64,000 nucleotides of DNA from Atopobiaceae bacterium (GCA_017510785.1 JAFWMH010000024.1:157020-221019), one strand, 5' to 3'; positions 42,470-51,948 are shown, counted from the first letter of the stretch. Notes: a model not told the origin generated them from the letters alone. Translations and numbers: made by a program.

Positions 42470-43375
42470 CTAAAGAATCTCAAACTCCACTGCGTCCACG
42501 TAGAACGTGTCGCCTGGGCACAACCGCACCCGCGTATTGGGCGTTAGCTTCCTCCCATCGTACGTAGTCCCATTCTTCGAACCGACGTCCCACACGTACA
42601 CATCCCCGCGCTCGCAACAAACGCATGCATGATTTCGGCTCACACCCGTCTCGCCCAAAACACACACCTCGCAGGCCGAACTCCTGCCCACGCGAAGCGT
42701 CGTACCCTCCCCCACTTCGAATCGCTCTCCCGTGGACACACGAAGCAGCTGACGGGTCGAGCGGCGAGCCGCGCCAGCTTCGCCAGACGCCGAAACCTCA
42801 ACTTTGCACGACGAGCGCAAAAACGCGCGTAGCGAATTAAGCGAGAACACACCGTCTTCTCCCAAAACGAAATCCGAAAGGTGTCGCGAAAGCTCTGCGG
42901 CATTAGGTGAACAAAAACGCAGCCGCTCGGCATCCCCCAGCATCTCGAGCAGCACGAGCGGACTTCCGGGCTTATCTATGCAACTCTCCGCAATGGGCAC
43001 GAACACGAAATGTAGCTCGCAGGTCGCACCCACAAACACATACGCGGGATCGAACACCATGGTGGCGAAGCGGTTGCCTCCGTTGACGCAAAACGTCAGC
43101 GCCTCCGCGAGACTCACAAGCATGCGGGTAATCCCTTCAACCGTAAGCTTCGTTCGCCGCACGAAGCTCTTAAGGCTCGTCAAACCCGTCACGTCATAAA
43201 ACAACATCGTACTGCCAGCCCTCCTTCCGTGCTCGTATCGAAACGGCAGGAAATTCTTGTGCGTAGAAGACAAAAGCCAACGAAGGCACCGAGAACTCAC
43301 TGCGTCATTGCGTCTGAGCGAAACGACCAGCTCGCGCGCATGGCTTCGCCCGTTCCTCGTAAAACGAAGCTTCAT
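42470..43375 (-). CDS. DUF6382-like/FHA protein of cluster B
   Basis: 301 residues starting M-K-L-R-F-T-R-N, as in its cluster A paralogue at 25408-26403. Residues about 10-195 are the DUF6382-like domain (L-T-S-L-K-S-F-V-R-R at 65-74, V-F-D-P-A-Y-V-F-V at 107-115, F-V-F-V-P). Residues about 221-301 are an FHA domain with L-R-V-G-R-S, V-S-R-N-H and G-S-K-N-G-T. It has no membrane helix. It is the last gene of cluster B, 52 bases after the YukD-like gene and directly before the terminator. An EssB-like function (linking ATPase and other parts) is inference, based on domain plan and on the absence of an EssB gene. Confidence 0.82.
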   Translation of the reverse strand: MKLRFTRNGRSHARELVVSLRRNDAVSSRCLRWLLSSTHKNFLPFRYEHGRRAGSTMLFYDVTGLTSLKSFVRRTKLTVEGITRMLVSLAEALTFCVNGGNRFATMVFDPAYVFVGATCELHFVFVPIAESCIDKPGSPLVLLEMLGDAERLRFCSPNAAELSRHLSDFVLGEDGVFSLNSLRAFLRSSCKVEVSASGEAGAARRSTRQLLRVSTGERFEVGEGTTLRVGRSSACEVCVLGETGVSRNHACVCCERGDVYVWDVGSKNGTTYDGRKLTPNTRVRLCPGDTFYVDAVEFEIL

Positions 43376-43427
43376 GCAATCCTCCTAGCACCCGCATTCC
43401 ACGAGAGACGCCTCCCCGTGAGGCCAC

Positions 43428-43703
43428 TCACAACAAGGCAACCAACGATCCGCTCACAAGACATTCGTCTGCCAATAGCTGTGCAAACGTGATGTTGGGA
43501 TCGAGCAAACAACCCGATGACGGGCCCTCCATCAACATGAGCTCGCACTTGCTTGAGGTTGAGTAGCGTGCCCGCTCGCGCGTGCCCAGAATGTGTGACA
43601 TGAGCTGTGCACCTTGGGAAACTGTAACATCACACGACACACGAAAGTCATACGTCGCTTGGTTCGCTGGAAGCAGCACCTTGAGCAGCAGCCTGTTCCG
43701 CAT
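43428..43703 (-). CDS. YukD/EsaB-like ubiquitin-fold protein
   Basis: 91 residues from an ATG with GAGGTGAT upstream. Size and pattern (beta strand K-V-L-L-P at 8-12, D-F-R-V-S-C-D-V-T-V, a helix, and an L-L-D-P-N-x-T-F-A-Q-L turn near 67-76, ending G-S-L-V-A-L-L) fit the small beta-grasp YukD/EsaB family of type VII systems. EsaB is a cytoplasmic regulator or structural part needed for secretion. The position, with EssC and WXG100 genes in the same operon, supports this. Similarity is weak by eye. Confidence 0.6.
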   Translation of the reverse strand: MRNRLLLKVLLPANQATYDFRVSCDVTVSQGAQLMSHILGTRERARYSTSSKCELMLMEGPSSGCLLDPNITFAQLLADECLVSGSLVALL

Positions 43704-43712
43704 AGCATCACC

Positions 43713-44087
43713 TCAATCCTCCCAGTTCGCCAATATCGCCTCGTTTTCGGCAATGCAATGCTTCTCCGCAGCAATGCGCTCGCCGAGTTCTTGTATGCGC
43801 CACAATATGCAGCGAATGGCGTCATCCAAGTCCTGCACAACCGAATCCTCGAAGCCCCTCCCATGGGCTTCGTCCATGCGCACCGAGGCACGACGAGCCA
43901 ATCCGCATTCGGCCGCATGCGCGATGCGTCCGATTCGTTCCCGCCTATACCCCAGCTGACACAGGAAGTCGTCCTTTCCGCACGCAATCTCACGCTCGAG
44001 CGACCATAGGTCATCGCGGTCGCGCTCGATGGCTCCTATCGTTGCCCACGAATTCTCTATGGCGCATTCGTGCTCCCATCGCTCCAT
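43713..44087 (-). CDS. small helical coiled-coil protein
   Basis: 124 residues, almost wholly predicted helix, rich in Glu, Arg and Ala, with heptad-like runs (I-x-x-x-I-x-E-L-G-E-R-I-A-A-E-K). There is no signal peptide or membrane segment. A GTGAGGTGAG site precedes the ATG; the gene lies 8 bases after the lipase gene and 9 before the YukD-like gene. In type VII systems small helical proteins next to a toxin often act as its targeting partner or chaperone; that is a position-based guess. No family is recognised. Confidence 0.65.
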   Translation of the reverse strand: MERWEHECAIENSWATIGAIERDRDDLWSLEREIACGKDDFLCQLGYRRERIGRIAHAAECGLARRASVRMDEAHGRGFEDSVVQDLDDAIRCILWRIQELGERIAAEKHCIAENEAILANWED

Positions 44088-44095
44088 GGCTCACC

Positions 44096-45787
44096 TCACA
44101 GCGAATTCGCCAAGGCGTCGAGCTGTGTCCGCAGCCCTCGTGCCTCGTCACTTATACGGTCGACGCTTCGCGCGAACTCGTCGTCGCGAACCCACGCACG
44201 CACGTACATACCTTTTATTTCTTCTTTTGCTTGCCACTCCTCATCGGAAACCTGACGGTACCGATGCACGATGTCGTCCTGATAGCCGCCAAGACCAAGG
44301 CCTCCAAGGGCGCGGTTCACCCTGTCCCACGCATTCCAACGCGAAGGATCGTAGAGTCGTGCCACCTCGATGGCATCGATTGCGCTCAGCACATGTTGGA
44401 GGCTCTCGTCCGTAAGGTCGTGCACCTGCCCGGACGAAACACCTGTACCAGAATGGCCAGTCTCGCCATGTGCCCCAATCGAGGCGCGCGTGGCGGCACA
44501 CGCCCGCAACACCTTGTTTATGTACGAATCTCCAAAACCAAACGAAGCAAGCAACGACTGCAAGCCCACCACGTTGAGTGCCCCGATTGCGGAACCCGGA
44601 CCTGCCAATCGCAAAAGCTCCACCCCCAAAAGCGACACAATCCACGAAGTGGTGTCGCGCGTATTGAAGGACCCATTTCGCAAAAGCGGTGCCAATCCCG
44701 GCTCGGGCAACACAACCTCGCCCGTAAGGAGCGTGGTTTGCATGAGCTCAAGAAGCAAGTCGTGCACCAATCCCTCGGTTTCGGGATAACTCGTCACATA
44801 ACCAAGCAGGCAACCAAGACCCTCCGGATTATTCCGCAGCGCCGCAACAAGATCACCATCGCCCAAGCCGGCACCAAGTGCCTCCGCCAAGAACGTACCA
44901 ATCGTCTCGCGATCGTGTGGAGACACGTTGCGATCGAGCCATACGGTAAAATCGCTAATCCGTTGCGCCGCGGCACTGCGCTCTCCACGTTCACCCAATC
45001 GAAGATCGTCGGTAAGCAAACAGTTCACCACGTGGTTGCGCGCGTAGTCTCCTTGCAAATGGCTTGGCCTAATGCAAATGTTCTCGCCCGCCACGGAGTT
45101 AAGAAGCGGACTCACGAAGTCTCCCTCGGCGAAGTAGTTGCGGATAATACCCGAACGCTCGCCAATACGCTCGCCATATGCGTCAACAAACTCGGAGCCA
45201 AAGCCCTGCCCGTCAAACGCGACGCAACGTGCCACATGGTCGCTCGTAACGGCAGTGTACATCGCCTTGTTTCCGCCTTTGGAGTGCCCCGAAACCACGA
45301 CGTCGAACCCCGTCTGCTGCGCAATGTATTCCGTGAAGGCTCGCGCACCAATTTGCTGAGACGTATCGGAGGTGCTTAGGCCAAGGGCGTTGTCGTACCA
45401 TTCGGTTCCGTCCTCGTCGGTGCCGGTACCTCGAAACACCACGTACGGCACACCCTCCGCATCACGCAAACACACGCTCCGCGCGCCCATGCGCTCATCC
45501 GCATCGAAGTCGTACACCTGCAGCATCGCCAGCTCGCTGTTTTTGTCACTCAGCACACCTTGAACCAAGCGGTCCCAGTCCTCACGCGTAGTATGTACAC
45601 CGGCGAGGCTTTCGGCATCGAAAGATCCGCCCTCGCTCTCCAGCTCGGAAAGAAGCTCGTAGAGGGAAACGCTATTGCCACCTTGGCACGACTCCCTCAT
45701 GCGCTCGTACACCTTGTCGCTGTAGAGAAGCGCGTTGATGACGCACAAATCGTCGTCGCTCAAGCTTCCGTAGCCCTGCTCGCCCAT
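44096..45787 (-). CDS. DUF2974 (Mbeg1-like) lipase, probable type VII effector
   Basis: 563 residues without a signal peptide. Residues about 10-265 are an alpha/beta hydrolase of the DUF2974/Mbeg1 type: V-V-F-R-G-T-G at 116-122, nucleophile motif G-H-S-K-G-G at 167-172 (S169), D223 in E-G-D-F-V and H252 in R-N-H-V-V as likely triad. The second half is helical, ends in a long helix and lacks known motifs. An enzyme N-terminus with a helical C-terminus is the reverse arrangement described for the staphylococcal type VII lipase TslA. The gene directly abuts a lipoprotein gene, as TslA is paired with lipoprotein immunity. Target lipid and export are not shown by the sequence. Confidence 0.75.
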   Translation of the reverse strand: MGEQGYGSLSDDDLCVINALLYSDKVYERMRESCQGGNSVSLYELLSELESEGGSFDAESLAGVHTTREDWDRLVQGVLSDKNSELAMLQVYDFDADERMGARSVCLRDAEGVPYVVFRGTGTDEDGTEWYDNALGLSTSDTSQQIGARAFTEYIAQQTGFDVVVSGHSKGGNKAMYTAVTSDHVARCVAFDGQGFGSEFVDAYGERIGERSGIIRNYFAEGDFVSPLLNSVAGENICIRPSHLQGDYARNHVVNCLLTDDLRLGERGERSAAAQRISDFTVWLDRNVSPHDRETIGTFLAEALGAGLGDGDLVAALRNNPEGLGCLLGYVTSYPETEGLVHDLLLELMQTTLLTGEVVLPEPGLAPLLRNGSFNTRDTTSWIVSLLGVELLRLAGPGSAIGALNVVGLQSLLASFGFGDSYINKVLRACAATRASIGAHGETGHSGTGVSSGQVHDLTDESLQHVLSAIDAIEVARLYDPSRWNAWDRVNRALGGLGLGGYQDDIVHRYRQVSDEEWQAKEEIKGMYVRAWVRDDEFARSVDRISDEARGLRTQLDALANSL

Positions 45788-46639
45788 CTATTCCTCCCAT
45801 CCCTGCGACGTCCCCACAATGGCCATGTCCCAATCCTCACCACGTTTGCCATCGCGCACAATGCTTTGAGCCTCGTCAAGCGTGATGACGTCACCAGAAG
45901 GACCGCGCAACAACCGTCGCAGGAAGAACCCCGCTTGGATTTTGCGCGTCGCAAGCGCACACGAGAGGTTCGTGGCGCACTCCCGATACGCCTTTTCGTC
46001 GAGCTTCGTGTCGTGTGCGATGTACACCCAGGCGCTAGGAGCAACATGGTGGCTTAGCTCCTCAACGGACATGTTGAGTCCCACATCATCACCAAGCTGT
46101 ACGTTGGCAACAGTCACGTCACACACTGCCTTTGCCCCAGTTCCCCCATACACATCTTGGAGCACGCCCCACACGAGTTCCTCGAGCTCGTCGGCACGTA
46201 CCTGCGAAACCAGGTCGTCCGTGGGAGGGGCATCGTTTCCCAGCCACCGAGAAGCAACAACGATTCCCGCGAATGCATCTCCTTGCGGCTTCGCCCGCAT
46301 GCGCCAAAGCTTCGTACCGAACGACGGTGACTCTAGCTCTAGCACCGTGAAGGGCGTGTTGTACTTCTCCTCAAGGTGGTCGAGCATCTGGGCGGCATGA
46401 GAAAGCACGTTTGAGTCGCGCGCGCTCACACCGTCGCGTTCCATAGTGGAAATCTGCTCAGAGGGCCACCCAAGGTCCTTTGCAATATCGACGAGACGTT
46501 CCTCGTCCGCATACGCTACCTGTGCATGCGCTTGCGTTAAACCCGCAAGTGCCGGCGTCGAGCATCCAGCAGCGGCCATGCTTGCAACCAGCGCGGCCAA
46601 GACGGATGCCATCATCTTTTCGTTCGTGCCTCTTTTCAT
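45788..46639 (-). CDS. lipoprotein, candidate immunity partner of the lipase
   Basis: 283 residues. The signal is basic (M-K-R-G-T-N-E-K), hydrophobic, and ends M-A-A-A-G-C with the lipid-modified cysteine at 26; an internal ATG at residue 9 could also serve. The mature part is soluble, acidic and mixed alpha/beta, with a repeated-looking helical domain and no recognised motif. It starts inside the stop of the 93-residue gene (ATGA at 46639-46636) and its stop directly abuts the lipase ATG, so all three are coupled. A surface lipoprotein next to a secreted lipase suggests immunity (as for TilA of S. aureus), but a structural role in the secretion system is equally possible. Confidence 0.7.
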   Translation of the reverse strand: MKRGTNEKMMASVLAALVASMAAAGCSTPALAGLTQAHAQVAYADEERLVDIAKDLGWPSEQISTMERDGVSARDSNVLSHAAQMLDHLEEKYNTPFTVLELESPSFGTKLWRMRAKPQGDAFAGIVVASRWLGNDAPPTDDLVSQVRADELEELVWGVLQDVYGGTGAKAVCDVTVANVQLGDDVGLNMSVEELSHHVAPSAWVYIAHDTKLDEKAYRECATNLSCALATRKIQAGFFLRRLLRGPSGDVITLDEAQSIVRDGKRGEDWDMAIVGTSQGWEE

Positions 46640-46917
46640 TGAATCCTCCTCGCCGCTTCTCTGTCGGCCTGTTCATATTCCTCAAGAGCCTTCGCAAGCA
46701 TTGCGTCGCAGCACCCCGCACAATAGCTGAGCGATGCGGCGAGCCACACCGTTGCGACGCTTAGGTCCGAAAGAGCACGAGCTCCCGCACCCCTGCTTAC
46801 CGAAAGGTTTCCTGGATCAAGAACGTCAACCGATTCCCGAATCTCGCTACGCATCGCTGCCAGCCGGCTGCGAATTTGCAGCATCTTGCCCCTGTTCACC
46901 ACAATCTCGTTTGCCAT
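46636..46917 (-). CDS. small WXG100-like helical protein
   Basis: 93 residues from the ATG at 46917, which has GGGGGGTG upstream; the frame is open to 47001 without a site. It is mostly two helices (residues 5-30 and 50-90) with a Gly/Ser break near 35-45, the size and shape of WXG100-type substrates or partners, but without W-x-G at the turn. Two cysteines at C-A-G-C-C near 65-69 are unusual for this group. It overlaps the lipoprotein gene by ATGA. It probably pairs with the 94-residue neighbour or with the lipase. Confidence 0.65.
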   Translation of the reverse strand: MANEIVVNRGKMLQIRSRLAAMRSEIRESVDVLDPGNLSVSRGAGARALSDLSVATVWLAASLSYCAGCCDAMLAKALEEYEQADREAARRIQ

Positions 46918-46936
46918 GTGCACCCCCCACTCGTTC

Positions 46937-47221
46937 CTACTCGTAACGGTCAATTGCTTCAATATCTGCCAAAAAGCTGTTGGCCAGGCCATCGATGCCA
47001 CCCGTCACCGCAACCAACGCATTCGAAGCCTCACGCAGTTGCGTCGAAACCTCGTCGAGCGCCGCTTTGGTGGGATCGCTCACGAGAGCACCCGACTCAT
47101 ACACACGCGTTATGAGCGCCGACAGGTTCGCCGCATACGAGCCCAGACGTCTCGAGACTCGCGTAATCTCCATCGCCCTGCCCGCCATCTCGCCGGAGTC
47201 CACATAGAGGTCTTGTGCCAT
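46937..47221 (-). CDS. small WXG100-like helical protein
   Basis: 94 residues from the ATG at 47221, which has AGGGAGGTGAG inside the end of the EssC gene; the frame open to 47491 lies within EssC and is a shadow. It starts M-A-Q-D-L-Y-V-D-S-G-E-M and forms two long helices with a turn near S-D-P-T-K (residues 48-52), ending A-D-I-E-A-I-D-R-Y-E. The size, helical hairpin and S-L-x-D-I-E-A-like end fit the ESAT-6/WXG100 superfamily, although W-x-G is missing. It lies directly downstream of the ATPase gene, a typical place for substrates. Confidence 0.7.
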   Translation of the reverse strand: MAQDLYVDSGEMAGRAMEITRVSRRLGSYAANLSALITRVYESGALVSDPTKAALDEVSTQLREASNALVAVTGGIDGLANSFLADIEAIDRYE

Positions 47222-47222
47222 C

Positions 47223-50200
47223 TCACTCACCTCCCTTCGTATGAGTAAAGGACGCCTCAACCAAGCGCACCGCCTTAACGCTGCCACGCACCACCAAGAA
47301 GCCATCCTGCGAGAACTGCGCTTGCCGATACTCTGGAAGCGCACGCGCGAAGCGAAACGTCGTTTGGTCGGCAAAGCCGCTGCCCGCCCACACGCCGTTG
47401 CCATATGCCGATACGACGCGATACCAGTCCGAATACAAGCCTTTGGTGCGCCAGTGTTCCGTAGCAAAGACGAACGAACGCTCGGCGGCATCGCGCTCCT
47501 GTGCGACGTATGCTTCGAACATCGCCCGCTCCTCTGCAGGAAGAGAGTTCATGGTTTGCACGATGCTCGTACACACGACGACGCGCGCGCATGCGCCTCC
47601 ACTCTCGAGCTCGCGAACGAAGCTGCAAACCTCGTCCGCATCCTGAAGCACGCGAGCGTCGTTAACCAAACCGAGCACATGCTGCGGGTCAACAAAGCAA
47701 ACGTCCTCCCGACCCATTTGGCCCCACGCTTCGCACATGCCCCGCAAATAGCTTCCAATCGCCTCGATGTCGTCACCGAGCACCAGCATGGTGTTCGAGG
47801 CCCCGAAGTCGAAGAACACGGGCGCTACTTCCTCGCGCAAGAAGCCCACGGGAACCAAACGGCTATCCGTTCTGGTCACCCCAGGTTCCATGTGTTCGTA
47901 CGTCACGTGCTCGGGAAGGACGGGAATCGCGGGGGCACGCAAGTTGGGCGCCTCATGCTCGCATCGCAAAGCAAGTGCCTCGCACAGAGCACGCTCCTCA
48001 TCCCTCGTCTCCGCAATGCGCACGCCTTGGAACTCAAGAATGCGTTTGTCTATGCGCACAAGCCCACGACGCTCCCCATGCGGAAGTCCTACGTGCCTCG
48101 TATCGCCCCCCAAAATCGTCGCGTAGTCGCCCTCGTCGTTAAGCATCGCAACGATTGCCATTCCGAAGTTCGCCTTGAGGCGCATCCGTGGCGTTCCCGC
48201 ACCCATCGCGGTTACAATAAACGACATGCCATAGCGCGGTGCGTCTCGCGTAAGCGCCACCAACCGGTCCTCAAGCGACGAGAACACATCCAGAAAGGCC
48301 CCGAGATTCGCTATTGTTACCACGACGTGCGGCAATGCGCTTACATCCACCTTTTGTTCCATGCATTGATTGCGCCGACGCAACAGCTCCTTCTCGAGCA
48401 TGCGAATTAGGTTGTTCACCCGCTCCTCGTCGTCCGAACGCGCCATGCCACCCACCTGGGGAAGCGACTCGAGCGCTCGAAGCTCCCCCGGTCCCGCGTC
48501 GATTCCGTACACCCACAACGAGTCCGCCCCATGGTTCGACGCGAGCGAAAAGAGCATCGCCGCAAGCAAACCGTCCACATCGGAGGCGGGCGACCCGTAC
48601 ATCATTACGTTTCCCGCACATGCAAGGTCCACCTCGAAGCGCAGCTTGCGCTGCCGCTCGGGATCGTCGAGCTCGCCCACCACGCACGTCATGCCACTCG
48701 GCGTTACGTCACCGTAGCGATCGCGAAGATCGGCAAGCGTTACCAATGCGGGCACCGGCGCCAACCACAACGAGTGTGCCTGGCACTTGGTAGTTTTCGC
48801 GCATTCTTCGATTTGCTCGAGCACAACATCGAGCTCGGAGCGCTTCCCAATCGCGGAGCGCGGCATAACGCGTTGCGTTGCCACCACTTTTCCCTCGGCA
48901 TCAAGAAGCTCCACCATTTGGTCGCGACGCTGCTCGAACTGCTTCGTCGCCACATAGGTACTTCCCGCATACGCCGCTTGGCCACAGGAAAACGACTCGT
49001 TGTATCCCACCAGCAGATAATACATACCCGGTCGCACGATGGATGCGGCGTCGTCACGCCGAAGCATTTCGCGCGAGTCCGCGACGTCCGAAACCTTGAG
49101 CGACACCTTAGCGCGGGCGTTAGACCATATTTGATCATCCACAACACCCGAGGGCTTTTGCGTTGCGAGGATGAGATGGATGCCGAGCGAGCGCCCAATG
49201 CGCGCGGCCGAAACCAGCTCCTCCATAAACTCAGGCTCTTGTTGCTTAAGCTCGGCAAATTCGTCTGCCACGACGAAAAGATGAGGCAGGGGCTGTGTAA
49301 GCATACCTTGGCGAAAGAACGAGAGGTACTTATATATATCCATGGTGGACTCTCCGGTGCGCTCGCATGCCTCGCGCAACAGCCGCTGCCGTCGTCTGAG
49401 CTCGCTTTGCAACGATACAAGCGAGCGGCGGATTGCGTTGCCATCGAGATTGGTAATCGAGCCCGCAAGATGCGGAAGACGATGACGCTCGTTTTCGAAC
49501 GCGCCCGTAAGACCTCCACCTTTGTAGTCGATGAGCACGAAGGAGACCTCCGTGGGAGCATATGTCACACAGAGCGAGAGCACGTACGTAATGATGAACT
49601 CAGATTTTCCCGAGCCCGTAGTTCCCGCTATGAGCGCATGCGGACCGTGGATGTTCTCGTGCAAGTCGAGGTACGCCAACTCACCACGTCCGTCAACCCC
49701 CACACACGCCTGTAGCGAGTGAGACGCATCATGCTCGGCCCATCTCTGGCCTATGTTGAGATGCTCCACGCTCCCCGCCTCGTACATCTCCAAAAAACGA
49801 AGGGACTCAGGCATCACCTGTTGTCGCTCTCCTGCATCGAGACGGGCTCGCGCAAGGTTGAGGGCAAACTTGCGTGCATGCTCGCGCGAAACAAACACGT
49901 CTGGATCGAAGGGCGCCAGCGTACCGGAAACGTCCACGCGCTCGAACATGCGAGCGCGTCGGTCGTGCGCGACGTCCGCACCATCGAGGCTGATGCCAAG
50001 GCCGATGCCTCCCTTAGGCATGAGGTCGATGAGATATGCGCATTCGCGCGGTAGGTCGCGCAGGTCACGGCCCACGTAAACCACCGAGAATCCGTGATTC
50101 GTTCGCAGTTTTATAATTCGAGCGATTGCCTCCGATCGCTCGGCGAGGGCAATGTTCGCACATACGATGAGATAATACGTGCCGAAGTCTCCCAAAACCT

Positions 50201-51887
50201 CAGCTCTCTCGCCAGCTCGAGCCGCAAGCTCGGCCTCGATAAGCTGATCGAGCTCCACCATGCCCGCATAATGCAGCGCTACGAGCCTTTGCGCACCGCG
50301 CGCGTCGTAGAAGTGTTCCAACGAATCGAGGAAATCCCATTCCTGGCGCTCGCGCTCGTCAGCCACGAGCATCACCTTAAGATCGCGGTAGCTGTACAGC
50401 GCACATGCCTGTACAACGAGTCCGCGCACGAACCCCCACGCCTGCGCTCTCTCGCCCAACACACCGGCCACATAGTGCTGTGCCGCGTTGAATGCGAGAG
50501 GAACGTTGCGAAGCGTTGGCGGATTACGTGCCAGGCTTGCCACCCTATCGAGCATGGGATCTTCCACGAGCGTGAACCGCCGCTTCGGCCACGTGACCTC
50601 AGCCCTCACGTTGGCATCACCAATGCCCACGCGCAGCTCCATGAAGTCGTCGTGTACACTCGTTCGGTTCATGAGCAAGGGAGAGAGGCTCGCCGCACGC
50701 TCGAGCAACTCGACTACCGGCCTGCGATTCTCTGCGAGAATTTGCGCCTGATGCTCCGTTTCCCGCGCGAGCACATTCTCGATTCCATCCAGGTATGCCA
50801 CGTACGTTTGGGCACGCAGCATCTCGTCGCGTCGAGTTCGCTTGCGCGTATACGAGCGCGAAACGAGCGGCCAAATGACGGAGCCACCCACCATGGCAAC
50901 CGCCATCGCAAGAGAAGGTGCCACCTGCAGCACGGCGTCCCCAGCCATCATGCGTGAGATTGAGCTCATCGCCATGAATACGGATGAGATCCCCATCAAA
51001 AAAGATGGTCCTATTTGCATAAGAGCGGGCTGGCGGTCCTCCTCGCACTTTGCAGGCGGGTCGTCCACCTCGAGCACGAGAGGATGTATGGACTTCGTGA
51101 GACGCGGGGCGGGGTAAAACGGCGCGCGTTCTCCGTGGCCTTCGTCTCCGCTCGCATGCGAATCGCCAACATAGGTAACCTCCGCCGACGGCACGGCGTG
51201 CGCGCCATCCCGCAACCCAGCCAGCTCGTTTGTTTCGTGCTCGAGTGGAACGAGGCCGTCGACGCGTGAGAACGATACGTCCTCGGGATGGTTGATGCAC
51301 AAGAGTCCCTTGCCCACGCACATCGTTACGTCGAGTATTTGAACCACATCACCCGGCTTGAGTTCAACCGGCTGAGCGGGCACGAGGCGCCGGCCGTTAA
51401 GGTACGTGCCGTTCGCACTCTGCAAATCGCATACTTGAAACCCGCCATCACGCACGCGAATGCGCGCATGACGCATGGAGACCAGTCGATTGTGATAGCG
51501 GACGGTGCTTGCCCGTCCACGACCAACTTCGATTTCCACGTCCTGCGTCACCCGCAGCACGGAGAAGTCGCTCATGCCAGGCCTCACCGGACGCACATGA
51601 ATTGTGATGATCTCGTCGGCGCGGCGCACGTAGCAAATGCACTCGTCGTCTGAAGCGAGCGAAACGTAGTTGTTTTCGCGCGTGGGATCGCTTTGAAGCA
51701 CAATGCTCGCGTCCGCAATCGCTCTGAGCACGACAGCTGGCCCACCCGACTCGATGCAGCACCAGGCGTCGTCGTGCGCCGCCCGTGCCGCTGGCCCCAG
51801 CCATAGCACAGACTGCATCGTGCCGTCGAACGTATGCGTATGGCACACGTCATTCGCGCGTACGGTTATGAGTAGTGTATGTGCCAT
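47223..51887 (-). CDS. essC: EssC-type FHA-FtsK/SpoIIIE ATPase, type VII secretion
   Basis: 1554 residues from the ATG at 51887 (AAGGAGG upstream), close to the usual 1450-1500. An FHA domain lies at 118-200 (V-G-R-G, S-M-R-H, S-A-N-G-T), two membrane helices at about 290-312 and 320-342. Module D1 has a perfect Walker A, G-T-T-G-S-G-K-S at 755-762, and Walker B F-V-V-A-D-E at 871-876. D2 (from about 1095) has Y-G-S-P-A-S-D-V-D-G where the P-loop should be, without Lys, and D3 (from about 1367) has V-L-G-D-D-I-E-A-I-G; both look inactive. Canonical EssC keeps Walker motifs in D1 and D2. It is the motor of the secretion system, preceded by a WXG100 gene and followed by two WXG100-like genes. 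Confidence 0.93.
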   Translation of the reverse strand: MAHTLLITVRANDVCHTHTFDGTMQSVLWLGPAARAAHDDAWCCIESGGPAVVLRAIADASIVLQSDPTRENNYVSLASDDECICYVRRADEIITIHVRPVRPGMSDFSVLRVTQDVEIEVGRGRASTVRYHNRLVSMRHARIRVRDGGFQVCDLQSANGTYLNGRRLVPAQPVELKPGDVVQILDVTMCVGKGLLCINHPEDVSFSRVDGLVPLEHETNELAGLRDGAHAVPSAEVTYVGDSHASGDEGHGERAPFYPAPRLTKSIHPLVLEVDDPPAKCEEDRQPALMQIGPSFLMGISSVFMAMSSISRMMAGDAVLQVAPSLAMAVAMVGGSVIWPLVSRSYTRKRTRRDEMLRAQTYVAYLDGIENVLARETEHQAQILAENRRPVVELLERAASLSPLLMNRTSVHDDFMELRVGIGDANVRAEVTWPKRRFTLVEDPMLDRVASLARNPPTLRNVPLAFNAAQHYVAGVLGERAQAWGFVRGLVVQACALYSYRDLKVMLVADERERQEWDFLDSLEHFYDARGAQRLVALHYAGMVELDQLIEAELAARAGERAEVLGDFGTYYLIVCANIALAERSEAIARIIKLRTNHGFSVVYVGRDLRDLPRECAYLIDLMPKGGIGLGISLDGADVAHDRRARMFERVDVSGTLAPFDPDVFVSREHARKFALNLARARLDAGERQQVMPESLRFLEMYEAGSVEHLNIGQRWAEHDASHSLQACVGVDGRGELAYLDLHENIHGPHALIAGTTGSGKSEFIITYVLSLCVTYAPTEVSFVLIDYKGGGLTGAFENERHRLPHLAGSITNLDGNAIRRSLVSLQSELRRRQRLLREACERTGESTMDIYKYLSFFRQGMLTQPLPHLFVVADEFAELKQQEPEFMEELVSAARIGRSLGIHLILATQKPSGVVDDQIWSNARAKVSLKVSDVADSREMLRRDDAASIVRPGMYYLLVGYNESFSCGQAAYAGSTYVATKQFEQRRDQMVELLDAEGKVVATQRVMPRSAIGKRSELDVVLEQIEECAKTTKCQAHSLWLAPVPALVTLADLRDRYGDVTPSGMTCVVGELDDPERQRKLRFEVDLACAGNVMMYGSPASDVDGLLAAMLFSLASNHGADSLWVYGIDAGPGELRALESLPQVGGMARSDDEERVNNLIRMLEKELLRRRNQCMEQKVDVSALPHVVVTIANLGAFLDVFSSLEDRLVALTRDAPRYGMSFIVTAMGAGTPRMRLKANFGMAIVAMLNDEGDYATILGGDTRHVGLPHGERRGLVRIDKRILEFQGVRIAETRDEERALCEALALRCEHEAPNLRAPAIPVLPEHVTYEHMEPGVTRTDSRLVPVGFLREEVAPVFFDFGASNTMLVLGDDIEAIGSYLRGMCEAWGQMGREDVCFVDPQHVLGLVNDARVLQDADEVCSFVRELESGGACARVVVCTSIVQTMNSLPAEERAMFEAYVAQERDAAERSFVFATEHWRTKGLYSDWYRVVSAYGNGVWAGSGFADQTTFRFARALPEYRQAQFSQDGFLVVRGSVKAVRLVEASFTHTKGGE

Positions 51888-51948
51888 GGTTGCCTCCTTG
51901 GGAGGGCCGTGCACTGAGGGCAACCCAGCGCAACGCCCTAAACAATGA

